A program made the position numbers and the translations under genes. DNA of 64,000 nt. Origin: Streptomyces hyaluromycini. GTDB lineage: Bacteria > Actinomycetota > Actinomycetes > Streptomycetales > Streptomycetaceae. Location: NCBI RefSeq assembly GCF_002217755.1, contig NZ_BCFL01000029.1, positions 214,273 through 278,272 on the forward strand, written 5' to 3'. Each line of letters starts with the position of its first letter. Position 1 is the first letter of the stretch. This document shows, piece by piece, positions 24,718-33,787 of the stretch. The notes under the pieces were generated by a model. That model was not told the origin of the DNA. It saw nothing but the letters and a program-made list of their open reading frames with translations, and did not search any database.

Positions 24718-26535
24718 CTACTTCTTGAGGCCCCACGCGCCGACGTTGTACGGCGGTCCGACGTTGGTGGAGTTGTTGCGCATGTTGACGAACCGGGTCT
24801 GCACCGCGAGGAAGGTGGGCTTCTGGTAGAGCGGCAGCACGTAGGCGTCGTTCACCATCAGCTGGTCGGCCTGGTTGAGCAGGGCGGCGGCCTTGGTCTG
24901 GTCCGTCTCCCCGATGGCCGTGCTGATCAGGGAGTCGACCTGCTTGTTGCTGTAGCCGCCGTAGTTGCCGCCGGCTCCGGTGGTCCACAGCTGCTGGGCG
25001 CCGCTGATGGCGAACGGTGAGGCGACCCAGGCGAAGACGATGATGTCGTACTGGTGACCGGCCAGGACCGTGCCGAGGTCGGCGGCGCCGATGGGCTTGA
25101 TCGTGACCTTGATCCCGAGGTTGGCGAGGTCGCTCTGCAGGATCTGGCACTCGCTCTGCCGGATCTGGTTGCCGGTGGTGTAGCGGCAGTTGAAGGGTCC
25201 GACGGCCGTGCCGTCCGGGGTCTTCAGGGCGGTGCCGACTCCGGTGAACTTGGCGTCGGTGAGGTACTTCTTGGCCTTGGCGAGGTCACCCGACCCCTGG
25301 CCGCTGGCGCTGACCACGTCCTTGTAACCTGCCGTCCCCGGGACGAAGTTGTGGTTGTAGAGCTGCTTCACGCCGGGGTCGAACTGGGCGACCGTCTTGG
25401 CCATGATGTCCTTGACGCTGATCGCCGTGAACATCGCCTGCCTCAGGGCCAGGTACTTGCCGATCACCGGGTTGTGCAGGTTGAGGTCGAAGTGCTCCCA
25501 GGTCAGCCCGCTGCCGATGGTGTAGGTGACGTTGGGGATGGCCTTCACCTGGTTGACGAGGTCCACCTCGGGCTGCGGGTAGATGCCCTGGACCTCGTTG
25601 TTGCGCAGCGCGATCGGCTCCTGAGTGGCGTCCGAGATCACCTTGAAGATCAGCCGCTGCAGGGTGGCCTTCGTGCCCGTCCACTTCGGGTCGGGCTCGT
25701 AGGTGGCGTGGTCGTTGTCCACCCACTCGGTCATCTTGTAGGGGCCCGCGGTCGCGTACTTGGTGGGCGGGTTCTTCTGGAAGTACTGCCAGCCCTGGGT
25801 CATCTGGGCGGCCGTCATGTGGGCCGCGTCGCCCGCCTTCGCGCCGGAGACCTTCTCGGCGACGTGCGCCGGGTAGAACGGGTAGCCGGCGCCGAACAGG
25901 GACTTCCAGTCGGCGTAGGGCTTGGCCATCACCACGGTGACGGTCTTGCCGTTGTCCGAGCCCGTGACCGACTTGATGCGGTCGTAGCCGGCGGTGGTCT
26001 CCGGCAGACAGCCCTTGGTCTGGGTGGCGTCGCTGGCGGGCGGTGGCGGGCAGTCCTTGCCGTCGTTGGTACGCCAGTAGTAGATGAAGTCGTCGGCGGT
26101 GATGGCGGTCCCGTCGTTCCAGGACGCCTTGGGGTTGATCTTGTAGACGATGGTCTGCGGGCCGGCGCTGGTCTGGGTCGCCGAGGTCACCAGGTCGGTG
26201 TTGAGCTTGACGCTGAAGTCCGGCTGCGGGACATAGACCTGGGGCAGCACCGGGCTCAGCGCCTCGGCGTTCTCGAAGGTGTTGCCGTTGGTGTCCTGCA
26301 CGTTCCACTGCTGGATGTTCTTCTCGATGACGTAGGTGAACGTGCCGCCGGCCTTGGTGGTGCCGGAGTTGCAGGTGTCCGCCTTGCCCTGAGTGGAGCA
26401 GGACGTGAGGCCGGCCGAGGTGCCCTTGCCGCCGCTGCCCCCGCCACCTCCCCCGCTGCTGCAGGCAGTGAGCGCCAGAACGAGCCCGGCGGTCAGTGCG
26501 AGTCCCCTTGTGAGGGCCGAAGAGTGCGCGCGCAT
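24718..26535 (-). CDS. ABC transporter substrate-binding lipoprotein (oligopeptide/dipeptide type, SBP_bac_5)
   Basis: 605-aa extracellular lipoprotein. A signal peptide with lipobox LTAC (cysteine near residue 25) is followed by a Ser/Gly-rich linker. The SBP family 5 core includes WNDGTAITADDFIYYW and the closing region with PLYQKPTFLAV. It captures peptides outside the membrane for the importer encoded downstream on the same strand. GAAGGAGGG lies 5 nt before ATG 26535, a strong ribosome site. Confidence 0.93.
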   Translation of the reverse strand: MRAHSSALTRGLALTAGLVLALTACSSGGGGGGSGGKGTSAGLTSCSTQGKADTCNSGTTKAGGTFTYVIEKNIQQWNVQDTNGNTFENAEALSPVLPQVYVPQPDFSVKLNTDLVTSATQTSAGPQTIVYKINPKASWNDGTAITADDFIYYWRTNDGKDCPPPPASDATQTKGCLPETTAGYDRIKSVTGSDNGKTVTVVMAKPYADWKSLFGAGYPFYPAHVAEKVSGAKAGDAAHMTAAQMTQGWQYFQKNPPTKYATAGPYKMTEWVDNDHATYEPDPKWTGTKATLQRLIFKVISDATQEPIALRNNEVQGIYPQPEVDLVNQVKAIPNVTYTIGSGLTWEHFDLNLHNPVIGKYLALRQAMFTAISVKDIMAKTVAQFDPGVKQLYNHNFVPGTAGYKDVVSASGQGSGDLAKAKKYLTDAKFTGVGTALKTPDGTAVGPFNCRYTTGNQIRQSECQILQSDLANLGIKVTIKPIGAADLGTVLAGHQYDIIVFAWVASPFAISGAQQLWTTGAGGNYGGYSNKQVDSLISTAIGETDQTKAAALLNQADQLMVNDAYVLPLYQKPTFLAVQTRFVNMRNNSTNVGPPYNVGAWGLKK

Positions 26536-26737
26536 GTCCCTCCTTCAGCCGGCTGTTGTCCGGCCTGTGCACGGCGGCCAGCGGCCGCGAGGAAGTTGAG
26601 CTGCGCACCGACGGTAGAACGTCTGTGTACCTCCTTCACGTTCTTGTTCATACCGGGACGGCGACAATTCACCCTCGCTTTCCCCTAGGAACCTTCCGCC
26701 CCGCGCAAAGTCCCCTACACACACCCCGGAAATGCCA

Positions 26738-26773
26738 AAGTCCCCGCCAACATCGAGCACACGGCGGGGACTT
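26738..26773 (-). terminator. Hairpin terminator after the P-loop/NUDIX gene
   Basis: Perfect 11-bp arms AAGTCCCCGCC / GGCGGGGACTT around a 14-nt loop, 20 bp past the stop of the leftward gene at 26793; it also separates that gene from the ABC operon promoter. Confidence 0.8.
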
Positions 26774-26792
26774 GACAATCCGTCAGAGAATG

Positions 26793-27833
26793 TCAGCCGA
26801 CCGGGACACCGGCTTCCAGATAGAGCGCGGCACCGCGCTCGCGGGCGCGCAGGGCCCAGCGGAGCCGTTCGTAGCGCACCGGCGGAAGCAGTTCGGCGGC
26901 CTCCTGCTCGGTGACGAACCGCCAGTCACGCAACTCCGGGCCCGGCAGCACCAGCCGCCCGGCCTCGGCGGAGTCCAGCCGGCCGCCGTCGAAGAGCAGC
27001 CGCAGGCCGCCGTAGCGGGGCGGCGCGGGCTGTTCCCAGTCGACGACGAGCAGCCCCGGCAGCTCCGCCAGCCGTATCCCGGTCTCCTCCTCGACCTCCC
27101 GTACGCCCGCCTGGGCGGGGGCCTCACCTTGCTCGACGACACCGCCCGGGAACTCCCAGCCGGCCTTGTAGGTGGGGTCCACGAGGAGGACGCGGTCCTG
27201 TTCGTCGAAGAGGAGGACGCCTGCGGCGACGGTTTCGGCGGTGGGTTCAGGGGTTTGTACTATGTCACATACCGCGGCTTCGCCATTCCCGACCGCCCCC
27301 GCGATCCGCACCGCCGCCTCGTAAGGACTGAGCGCGCTGGTGTCGACGAGATGGGCGTCGGCGCTGATCCAGGAGGCGAGGGCGGCACGGTAGGGCTCGA
27401 TGCGGTCGTACGACCACTGCCGGATCCGCATCTCGCCGTCGGGCAGGTCGGGCGGGATCTCCCGCCCGGCTATTCGCTCGCGCAGGATCGTTTCCGCCGG
27501 GGTGAGGCACAGGTGCCGGACTGCGATCCGGCGGGCGGCGAGGCCGCCGAAGATCTCGTCCCGGTACTCCTGGCGCAGCAACGTCATCGGAACCACCAGG
27601 GTTCCGCCCAGTTCGGCGAGCATCGCGGCCGCGGTGTCGATCACCAGTCGTCGCCAGATCGGCAGATCCTGGAAGTCGCCGACGTCGGCGAGGTGCTTGG
27701 CCGGCAGCAGGTCTGTCAGTGCCCCGCCGATGACCTCGGGGTCGAAGAGCGTGCTGTTCGGGATCAGTTCGATGAGTTCACGTGCGGTGGTCGTCTTACC
27801 CGCACCGAACGCCCCGTTGACCCAGACGATCAC
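26793..27833 (-). CDS. P-loop kinase-like domain fused to NUDIX hydrolase
   Basis: 346-aa two-domain protein. The N-terminal half is an AAA_18/zeta-toxin-like small-molecule kinase fold with Walker A NGAFGAGKTTTAREL (about 6-20) and a lid rich in Arg. The C-terminal half (from about 195) is a NUDIX domain: GGVVEQGEAPAQAGVREVEEETGI matches GX5EX7REUXEEXGU. NUDIX enzymes hydrolyse nucleoside diphosphate derivatives; the kinase substrate is unknown. GTG 27833 is chosen over the longer frame because GGGGGAG lies just upstream and the frame before it looks non-coding. Confidence 0.88.
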   Translation of the reverse strand: MIVWVNGAFGAGKTTTARELIELIPNSTLFDPEVIGGALTDLLPAKHLADVGDFQDLPIWRRLVIDTAAAMLAELGGTLVVPMTLLRQEYRDEIFGGLAARRIAVRHLCLTPAETILRERIAGREIPPDLPDGEMRIRQWSYDRIEPYRAALASWISADAHLVDTSALSPYEAAVRIAGAVGNGEAAVCDIVQTPEPTAETVAAGVLLFDEQDRVLLVDPTYKAGWEFPGGVVEQGEAPAQAGVREVEEETGIRLAELPGLLVVDWEQPAPPRYGGLRLLFDGGRLDSAEAGRLVLPGPELRDWRFVTEQEAAELLPPVRYERLRWALRARERGAALYLEAGVPVG

Positions 27834-27976
27834 GGACTCCCCCTCTTCTGTTGGCCCCTGTGGCTTGCCCGCTCCACACTGCCACGGAAACCAGCTCCCG
27901 TTGAGGGCGCGCAAACGGAGTGCCGGCGTCCCCTGCCTGGAACACCGGCACCGTTGCCCGCCCCCGCTCCGCCGGG

Positions 27977-28168
27977 CTACTCCTGGCCCAGGAGGTTCTG
28001 ATCGCCCTGGAAGCTGTCCTGGCTGACGATGTGGTCGACGTGCTCCAGGGTGTCCGAGACGTTCAGGTCGCCGAGCGGGCCTTCGTGGGCCGCATGCGAC
28101 GGGGTGATGGCGGCCACGACGAAACCGGTGGCCAGGCTGGCGATGGCGAGCATGCTGCGCTTCTTCAT
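27977..28168 (-). CDS. Small secreted protein, function unknown
   Basis: 63 aa: a clean signal peptide (MKKRSMLAIASLATGFVVAAI, cleavage probably after SHA at about residue 26) and a mature acidic part of about 37 residues (GDLNVSDTLEHVDHIVSQ). No cysteine, no chaplin pattern. It lies between the P-loop/NUDIX gene and the divergent alpha-galactosidase. A weak hairpin (27920-27951, GTGCCGG / CCGGCAC) follows its stop. I do not recognise the family. Confidence 0.7.
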   Translation of the reverse strand: MKKRSMLAIASLATGFVVAAITPSHAAHEGPLGDLNVSDTLEHVDHIVSQDSFQGDQNLLGQE

Positions 28169-28312
28169 GCCCGTTTCAACTACGCGGACGGCCGGGGGTC
28201 ACGGGCGTACCCGCGAGGAGAGCAACGGGACACGTCGGAGCGGAAACCGGGGCCGGGCGATCACGACGTCGCCGGCATCGGTCGACCAGAACATCGGATG
28301 ACCCGATTCATT

Positions 28313-28326
28313 CCGGTCTGGACCAA
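28313..28326 (+). promoter_or_regulatory. DasR-box-like element upstream of the alpha-galactosidase
   Basis: CCGGTCTGGACCAA resembles the dre consensus core TGGTCTAGACCA (10 of 12 core positions). It lies about 140 bp before the GH27 start codon. One central base breaks the dyad, so binding by the GntR regulator DasR is only possible. Confidence 0.35.
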
Positions 28327-28463
28327 ACAGATCTCGAACGAAGCGTCGAACCATCATCACCGCTCTCTATTCAACACACTCCGACGGGTTCTAACGTAAT
28401 CGCACAGAGCGATGACGCGTACATGCCGTCATCGCACCTTTCGCGAGTCGGAGGAACGTAACG

Positions 28464-30487
28464 ATGCGTCACCCTCACACCCGCACGACCCGCACGATCC
28501 GCCGAAGAGTGGTCGGAGCACTGGCCGCGGCCCTGTTGTGTACGGCGGGCCTCGCCGCACCCGCCGTCGCCGACGCGAGGACCGCCTCCCCCGCCCTGGC
28601 CGACGGTCTCGCGCCGACCCCGCCGATGGGCTTCAACAACTGGAACTCCACGCACTGCGGCGCGGACTTCAACGAGGCGATGGTCAAGGGCATCGCCGAC
28701 CTCTTCGTGGCGAAGGGCCTCAAGGACGCCGGCTACCGGTACGTCAATCTCGACGACTGCTGGGCCCTGCCCGATCGGGACGCGGACGGCAAGCTGGTCC
28801 CCGACCCGGCCCGGTTCCCGGGCGGGATCAAGGCCGTCGCCGACTACGTGCACGCCAAGGGCCTGAAGCTCGGCATCTACACCAGCGCCGGCACCAAGAC
28901 CTGCAACGACGCGGGCTTCCCGGGCGCCCTCGGCCACGAGTACAGCGACGCCCGGCAGTTCGCCGACTGGGGCGTCGACTATCTCAAGTACGACAACTGC
29001 AACAACCAGGGTGGGACGCCAGGCAGCGGTACACCACCATGCGCGACGCGCTGGAGGCGACCGGTCGGCCCATCGTCCTCAGCATCTGCGAATGGGGCGA
29101 GAACAAGCCCTGGGAGTGGGCCGCCGGCGTCGGCCAACTGTGGCGCACCACCGGGGACATCAGCGACAGCTGGGGCTCGATGGTGTCGATCCTGAAGCAG
29201 AACCTACCCCTCGCCCAGTACGCCGGACCGGGGCACTGGAACGACCCGGACATGCTGGAGGTCGGCAACGGCGGCATGACCGACACCGAGTACCGCTCGC
29301 ACTTCTCGATGTGGTCGGTCATGGCCGCCCCGCTGCTCATCGGCACCGACCTGCGCAAGGCATCCCCGGCGACCTTCGGCATCCTGGACAACAAGGAGGT
29401 CATCGCCGTCGACCAGGACCCGCTGGGCAAGCAGGGCACGGTGGTCTCCTCGGAGGGCGGCGGCTGGGTCGTCGCCAAGGAGATGGCGGACGGCAGCCGA
29501 GCGATCGCCCTGTTCAACGAGTCCGGCTCGCCGCAGCGCATCGCGACCTCGGCGACGGCCGTCGGCCTGCCGAACGCCCCCGCCTACACCCTGCGGGACC
29601 TGTGGCAGCACCGGAGCTACAACACCGCGGGCACCGTCTCCGCGATCGTCCCGGCGCACGGCACGGTCCTGGTGCGGGTCGCCGCCGACCGGCGCTGGGC
29701 GGCCAACCCGCCGGCCGTCGAACTCGGTCCGGACGGGAGCCGGTTCAGCGAGCCGGGAAAGACGTCCGAGCTCAGCACGTCGGTCACCGACCTGGGCCGC
29801 ACCACGGCCGGGAAGGTCTCCGTGTCGCTCACCGGCCCGGAAGGCTGGACCGTCAGGGCGGCCTCGCCGACGAAGACACCCGCCCTGCCGACCGGCCGTG
29901 CTCTGCGCACCCGTTGGCGGGTGACCGCTCCCGCGGGGACGCCGAGGGGGTCGTACGACCTGCAGCTCAAGGCGAGTTACCGGTCGCCGGCCGGAGTGCG
30001 CGCGGAGAGCGCGACGACGGTCACGATGGCCGTCGTGGACCCGCCGCCCACCGGCGGCTCCTACCTCAGTGACCTGCCCTGGCTGTCGGCCGGCAACGGC
30101 TGGGGACCGGTGGAGCGCGACACCAGCAACGGGGAGACCGCCGCGGGCGACGGACATCCGATCACCATCGGCGGGGTGGTGTACGCCAAGGGGCTCGGCA
30201 CCCACGCCCAGAGCGAGGTCGACTACTACACCGGGGAGGCGTGCGAGAGGGTCACCGCGGACGTCGGGGTGGACGACGAGGAAGCCGCCAACGGCACCGT
30301 CTCCTTCGAGGTCTGGGCGGACGGCACGGAGGTCGCCTCGACCGGCGTGCTGACCACGGACATGCCCGCCCAGCCGCTCACCGCCGACGTGACCGGCGCC
30401 GAGGTGATCAGGCTCGTCGTCACCGACGGCGGTGACGGCATCACCTCCGACCACGGGGACTGGGCGGACGCGCGGATCACCTGCTGA
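28464..30487 (+). pseudogene. Secreted GH27 alpha-galactosidase with C-terminal NPCBM domain, single-base frameshift
   Basis: Signal peptide (residues 1-35), then the GH27 catalytic domain: PPMGFNNWNSTHC, YVNLDDCW, GIYTSAGTKTC and the nucleophile region VDYLKYDNCNNQG (nt about 28974-29011). There the frame changes by -1; the rest (DARQRYTTMRDALEATGRP, ICEWGENKPWEWA, the acid/base region GHWNDPDMLEVG, a beta-sandwich domain and a galactose-binding-like NPCBM domain from about 30060) continues in another frame to 30487. Both halves are otherwise well conserved, so this is either a recent one-base loss or a sequence error. GGAGGAA lies before ATG 28464. Exported enzyme would release terminal alpha-galactose. 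Confidence 0.88.
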
Positions 30488-30507
30488 GGTCCCACGGGTT
30501 CGCCCCC

Positions 30508-30546
30508 GGCCCGGTCGGACGGCCCTGAACACCGGCCGACCGGGCC
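30508..30546. terminator. Bidirectional hairpin terminator between GH27 and ROK genes
   Basis: Perfect 11-bp arms GGCCCGGTCGG / CCGACCGGGCC separated by 17 nt, in the 90-bp gap between convergent genes. Confidence 0.75.
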
Positions 30547-30577
30547 TGAACGTTCCTGCGCAGCCCTGCGACCGCCG

Positions 30578-31549
30578 TCAGACCCCCGAGCCTCCCGAGA
30601 CCCCCGCCGCCTCCGCGTCCGGCCTGGCGGCCAGCGCGGCCGCCGCGGCGCCCACCAGGCCCGCGTCCGTGCCCATCTGGGCCGGCACGACCGTCAGCCG
30701 CTGGACGAAGGAGAGGGTGGCGTAGTCGGTGAGGGCCTTGCGCAGGGGCGTGAAGAGGATGTCCCCCGCCTTGCCGACGCCCCCGCCGATCACCGCGATG
30801 TCGATCTCGACCAGGGTCGCGGTGGCCGCGATCCCGGCCGCGAGCGCCTGCGCGGCCCGTTCGAAGGAGGCCACCGCGACCGGGTCGCCGGCCCGGGCCG
30901 CGGCCGCCACCGCCGCCGCCGAGGTGTCGCCGTCGGGACCCGGCTGCCAGCCGCCCTCCAGCGCGCGCCGGGCGATGTTCGGGCCGCTCGCGATGCGCTC
31001 GACACAGCCGCGCGACCCGCACGGGCAGGGATCCCCGTCGAGGTCGACGCTGATGTGGCCGATGTGGCCCGCGTTGCCGGTGGGGCCTGGGTGCAGCTTG
31101 CCGCCGAGCACCAATCCGCCGCCGACGCCCGTCGACACCACCATGCACAGCGCGTTGTCGTGGCCGCGGGCCGCGCCCTGCCAGTGTTCGGCGGCCGTGA
31201 TGGCGACGCCGTCGCCGATCAGCTCGACCGGCAGCCCGCCGGCGGCCGCCCGCACCCGCTCGACGAGCGGATAGTCCCGCCAGCCGGGCACGTTGACCGG
31301 ACTCACGGTGCCGGCGGAGGCGTCCACCGGGCCCGCGCTGCCGATCCCGAGCGAGCGGGCACGCCCCCACAGAGGTGAACCGGCGAGCTCGCCGACCACC
31401 TCCTCGACGGCCCCCATGACCGTCTCGCCGTCCTGCTGGGCGGGTGTCGCGCGCTGGGCGCGCGCCTGGATCCGTCCGTGGCCGTCCACCAGCGCGCCGG
31501 CGATCTTGGTGCCGCCGATGTCGAGGGCCGCCACGAGGTCGGTGTGCAT
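30578..31549 (-). CDS. ROK family sugar kinase (glucokinase-like)
   Basis: 323-aa kinase. N-terminal phosphate loop ALDIGGTKIAGALVDGHG, catalytic aspartate in LIGDGVAITAAEH (about residue 112), GVGGGLVLGGKL, and the zinc/ROK signature HISVDLDGDPCPCGSRGCVE (about 165-184) are all present. It phosphorylates a hexose such as glucose, consistent with the neighbouring alpha-galactosidase and the divergent LacI regulator, which share a 12-bp palindrome in the intergenic region. Confidence 0.92.
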   Translation of the reverse strand: MHTDLVAALDIGGTKIAGALVDGHGRIQARAQRATPAQQDGETVMGAVEEVVGELAGSPLWGRARSLGIGSAGPVDASAGTVSPVNVPGWRDYPLVERVRAAAGGLPVELIGDGVAITAAEHWQGAARGHDNALCMVVSTGVGGGLVLGGKLHPGPTGNAGHIGHISVDLDGDPCPCGSRGCVERIASGPNIARRALEGGWQPGPDGDTSAAAVAAAARAGDPVAVASFERAAQALAAGIAATATLVEIDIAVIGGGVGKAGDILFTPLRKALTDYATLSFVQRLTVVPAQMGTDAGLVGAAAAALAARPDAEAAGVSGGSGV

Positions 31550-31656
31550 CAGAGTCAGTTCTCCCCGTCAACCATGAGTAGCCGAGTGAAACAACAGGCC
31601 GGTCAAGCGGTGGGGGCGCAGGCCGGAGATTGCGGTGGACAGTCTCCCTCGCATCT

Positions 31657-31668
31657 GACAACGTTGTC
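31657..31668. promoter_or_regulatory. LacI-type operator palindrome
   Basis: GACAACGTTGTC is a perfect 12-bp palindrome with the central CG usual for LacI-family operators. It lies about 108 bp from the ROK start and 79 bp before the first possible LacI start; autoregulation and control of the kinase are likely. Confidence 0.65.
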
Positions 31669-31696
31669 CAGGCTCTATGCTCGACGCCACATCCTC

Positions 31697-31762
31697 ATAC
31701 AAACCCACGAGCCTGTGTATCCCTGATACAAACCCATGAGCCCAGACACAACCCGTGAGCCC
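31697..31762 (+). repeat. Three direct repeats before/within the LacI start region
   Basis: ATACAAACCCACGAGCC (31697-31713), ATACAAACCCATGAGCCC (31726-31743) and ACACAACCCGTGAGCCC (31746-31762) are imperfect copies of one unit. The first in-frame ATG of the regulator lies inside copy two. Confidence 0.7.
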
Positions 31763-32848
31763 ATGCATCCCGTGGACGACAGGACAGGACGCCGCATCGT
31801 GCCCGACACCTCCCGCCGCGCAGACCGTCTCCCCGGCTCCCGTTACGGGACCCGGCCGACGATGAAGGACGTGGCGGCACGGGCCGGTGTGGGCCTCAAG
31901 ACGGTGTCCCGGGTGGTCAACGGCGAGCCCGGGGTGACCCCGGACACCGAGCGCCGGGTCCAGGAGGCGATCGACGCGCTGGGCTTCCGCCGCAACGACA
32001 GCGCGCGGGTGCTGCGCAAGGGCCGTACCGCGAGTATCGGCCTCGTCCTGGAGGACCTCGCCGACCCGTTCTACGGCCCCCTGAGCCGCGCGGTGGAGGA
32101 AGTGGCCCGGGCGCACGGGGCGTTGCTCATCAACGGCTCCAGCGCCGAGGACCCGGACCGGGAGCAGGAGCTGGCGCTGGCGCTGTGCGCGCGGCGGGTG
32201 GACGGTCTGGTGGTGATCCCGGCCGGGGACGACCACCGCTATCTGGAGCCGGAGATCAGGGCGGGCGTGGCGACGGTGTTCGTGGACCGTCCGGCCGGGA
32301 AGATCGACGCAGACGTCGTGCTGTCCGACAGCTACGGGGGCGCCCGGGACGGGGTCGCCCACCTGATCGCGCACGGCCACCGCCGGATCGGGTTCATCGG
32401 CGACATGCCCCGGATCCACACGGCGGCCGAGCGGTTGCGCGGCTACCGGGCGGCGATGGAGGACGCCGGGATAGTCGTCGAGGGGGCGTGGACCTCCCTC
32501 GGGGTGACGGACCCGGAGCGGGTGCGCCGGGCCGCCGAGGAGATGCTGTCCGGTCCCGACCCGGTCACCGCGATCTTCGCGGGCAACAACCGTGTCACCG
32601 TCACCGTGATCCGCGTCCTCGCCGAACAGGCCCGCCCGGTCGCGCTCGTCGGCTTCGACGACATCGAACTCGCCGATCTGCTGCACCCCGGACTCACGGT
32701 CGTCGCCCAGGACTCGGCCCTGCTCGGCCGCACGGCCGCCGAGCGGCTCTTCCGCCAGCTGGACGGCACCCTCCTGGCGCCGGAGCGGATCGAGCTGCCG
32801 ACCCGGCTGATCACCCGCGGCTCGGGCGAACTGCCCCCGGCGGACTGA
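31736..32848 (+). CDS. LacI family transcriptional regulator
   Basis: 370 aa from the first ATG. The HTH MKDVAARAGVGLKTVSRVVNGEPGV (about 43-67) is followed by the hinge ALGFRRNDSARVLRKG and a periplasmic-binding-protein-like sensor domain (VLEDLADPFYGPLSRAVEE, GFIGDMPRIHTAAERL, ALVGFDDIELADLL). The true start is uncertain: ATG 31736 lies in a repeat; GTG 31799 has GGACAGGAC upstream and would give 349 aa. Likely represses the divergent ROK kinase and itself in response to a sugar. Confidence 0.9.
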   Translation: MSPDTTREPMHPVDDRTGRRIVPDTSRRADRLPGSRYGTRPTMKDVAARAGVGLKTVSRVVNGEPGVTPDTERRVQEAIDALGFRRNDSARVLRKGRTASIGLVLEDLADPFYGPLSRAVEEVARAHGALLINGSSAEDPDREQELALALCARRVDGLVVIPAGDDHRYLEPEIRAGVATVFVDRPAGKIDADVVLSDSYGGARDGVAHLIAHGHRRIGFIGDMPRIHTAAERLRGYRAAMEDAGIVVEGAWTSLGVTDPERVRRAAEEMLSGPDPVTAIFAGNNRVTVTVIRVLAEQARPVALVGFDDIELADLLHPGLTVVAQDSALLGRTAAERLFRQLDGTLLAPERIELPTRLITRGSGELPPAD

Positions 32849-32994
32849 GCCGCACATGACGGACCGGACGCTCACGGGAGCCGGCCGCCGGATGAACGGC
32901 CCCGCGCACGCGGAATCCGGCCGCCTGCCGGCGCTCACGGAACCGAGCCGTACGTCGGCCGGCCGCACGCCCGTCGAACCGAGCCGCACATGAC
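32847..32994 (+). repeat. Duplicated 14-bp start-site sequence
   Basis: GAGCCGCACATGAC occurs at 32847-32860 and again at 32981-32994, where it contains the start codon of the next gene. The first copy opens a 44-codon frame (32857-32991) whose TGA overlaps the second ATG. Confidence 0.7.
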
Positions 32995-33787
32995 CGGCCG
33001 TACCCTCGCCGAGCTGGGCCTCGACGAGGCACCGCGTGACCGGCCGCTGGCCTACCCCGGCGTCTGGCCGGCCGACTCCGGGCTCCTCGACGGTGACCGG
33101 CTGCTGCCGCTCGGCCGTCTGGTGCACGACGACGGCCGGGTACCGGTGCTCGCGGTCGGCTCCAACGCCTCCCCCGCCCAACTCCGGCACAAGATGGCCG
33201 AGTCCGGCGCCACCGGGCAGATCCCCATGGTGCGCGCCCGGGTGACCGGCCTCGACGTGGGCGTCTCCGCGCACGTCAGCCGGCTCGGTTATGTGTCGGC
33301 GTCCCCGGTCGCGTCCCCGTCGGCGGTGCGGGAGTTGTTCGTCCTCTGGCTGGACGGACGGCAGCTGGAGGTGATAGACGCGAGCGAGGGCGTACCGCTG
33401 CCGAACGGCAACTTCGACCGGGCCTGGCTGCCCGCTCCGGTCGTGCGCGCCGCTCTCGCGGACGGTACGACCCTCCCCGGCGTACACGCCTACGTCAACC
33501 GGCACGGCGTGCTGCACGACGGCACCGGCACGCCCCGCCGCCATCCCGGCGAGCGCGCCCTCCTCACCGAACTCCTCACGGAGTCGGCTGAGTTGAGGGA
33601 GCTGTTCGGTGTCACTCCGGAGCAGTTCTGCGCGCGGGCGCGGGCCGACTCCGCGCTGTGCGGGCGGGGCACCCGGCTGTTCGCGGAGCGGAAGTGGGCG
33701 GTCGCGTCGGGGCTGGAGCGGTACGTGCGTGCTCAGCAGACGGGGAGTCCGGGGAGCGGCTCGTCGTTGGTGCCGCCCTTGACGTAG
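32990..33787 (+). CDS. Conserved hypothetical protein
   Basis: 265 aa, not recognised with certainty. VLAVGSNASPAQLRHKMAE (about 52-70) recalls the YGSNL nucleotide-like loop of gamma-glutamylcyclotransferase-fold proteins, but the catalytic glutamate cannot be placed safely. No signal peptide or membrane segment. The 3' end overlaps the convergent kinase gene by 55 bp, so the last 18 or so residues may be dispensable. It lies 141 bp after the LacI gene, with a duplicated start sequence in between. Confidence 0.65.
   Translation: MTGRTLAELGLDEAPRDRPLAYPGVWPADSGLLDGDRLLPLGRLVHDDGRVPVLAVGSNASPAQLRHKMAESGATGQIPMVRARVTGLDVGVSAHVSRLGYVSASPVASPSAVRELFVLWLDGRQLEVIDASEGVPLPNGNFDRAWLPAPVVRAALADGTTLPGVHAYVNRHGVLHDGTGTPRRHPGERALLTELLTESAELRELFGVTPEQFCARARADSALCGRGTRLFAERKWAVASGLERYVRAQQTGSPGSGSSLVPPLT

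Noticed and set aside
26629..26636. Very strong ribosome-site-like AAGGAGGT on the minus strand upstream of the peptide-binding protein
   Set aside because: No start codon lies at a usable distance, and the true start at 26535 has its own GAAGGAGGG.
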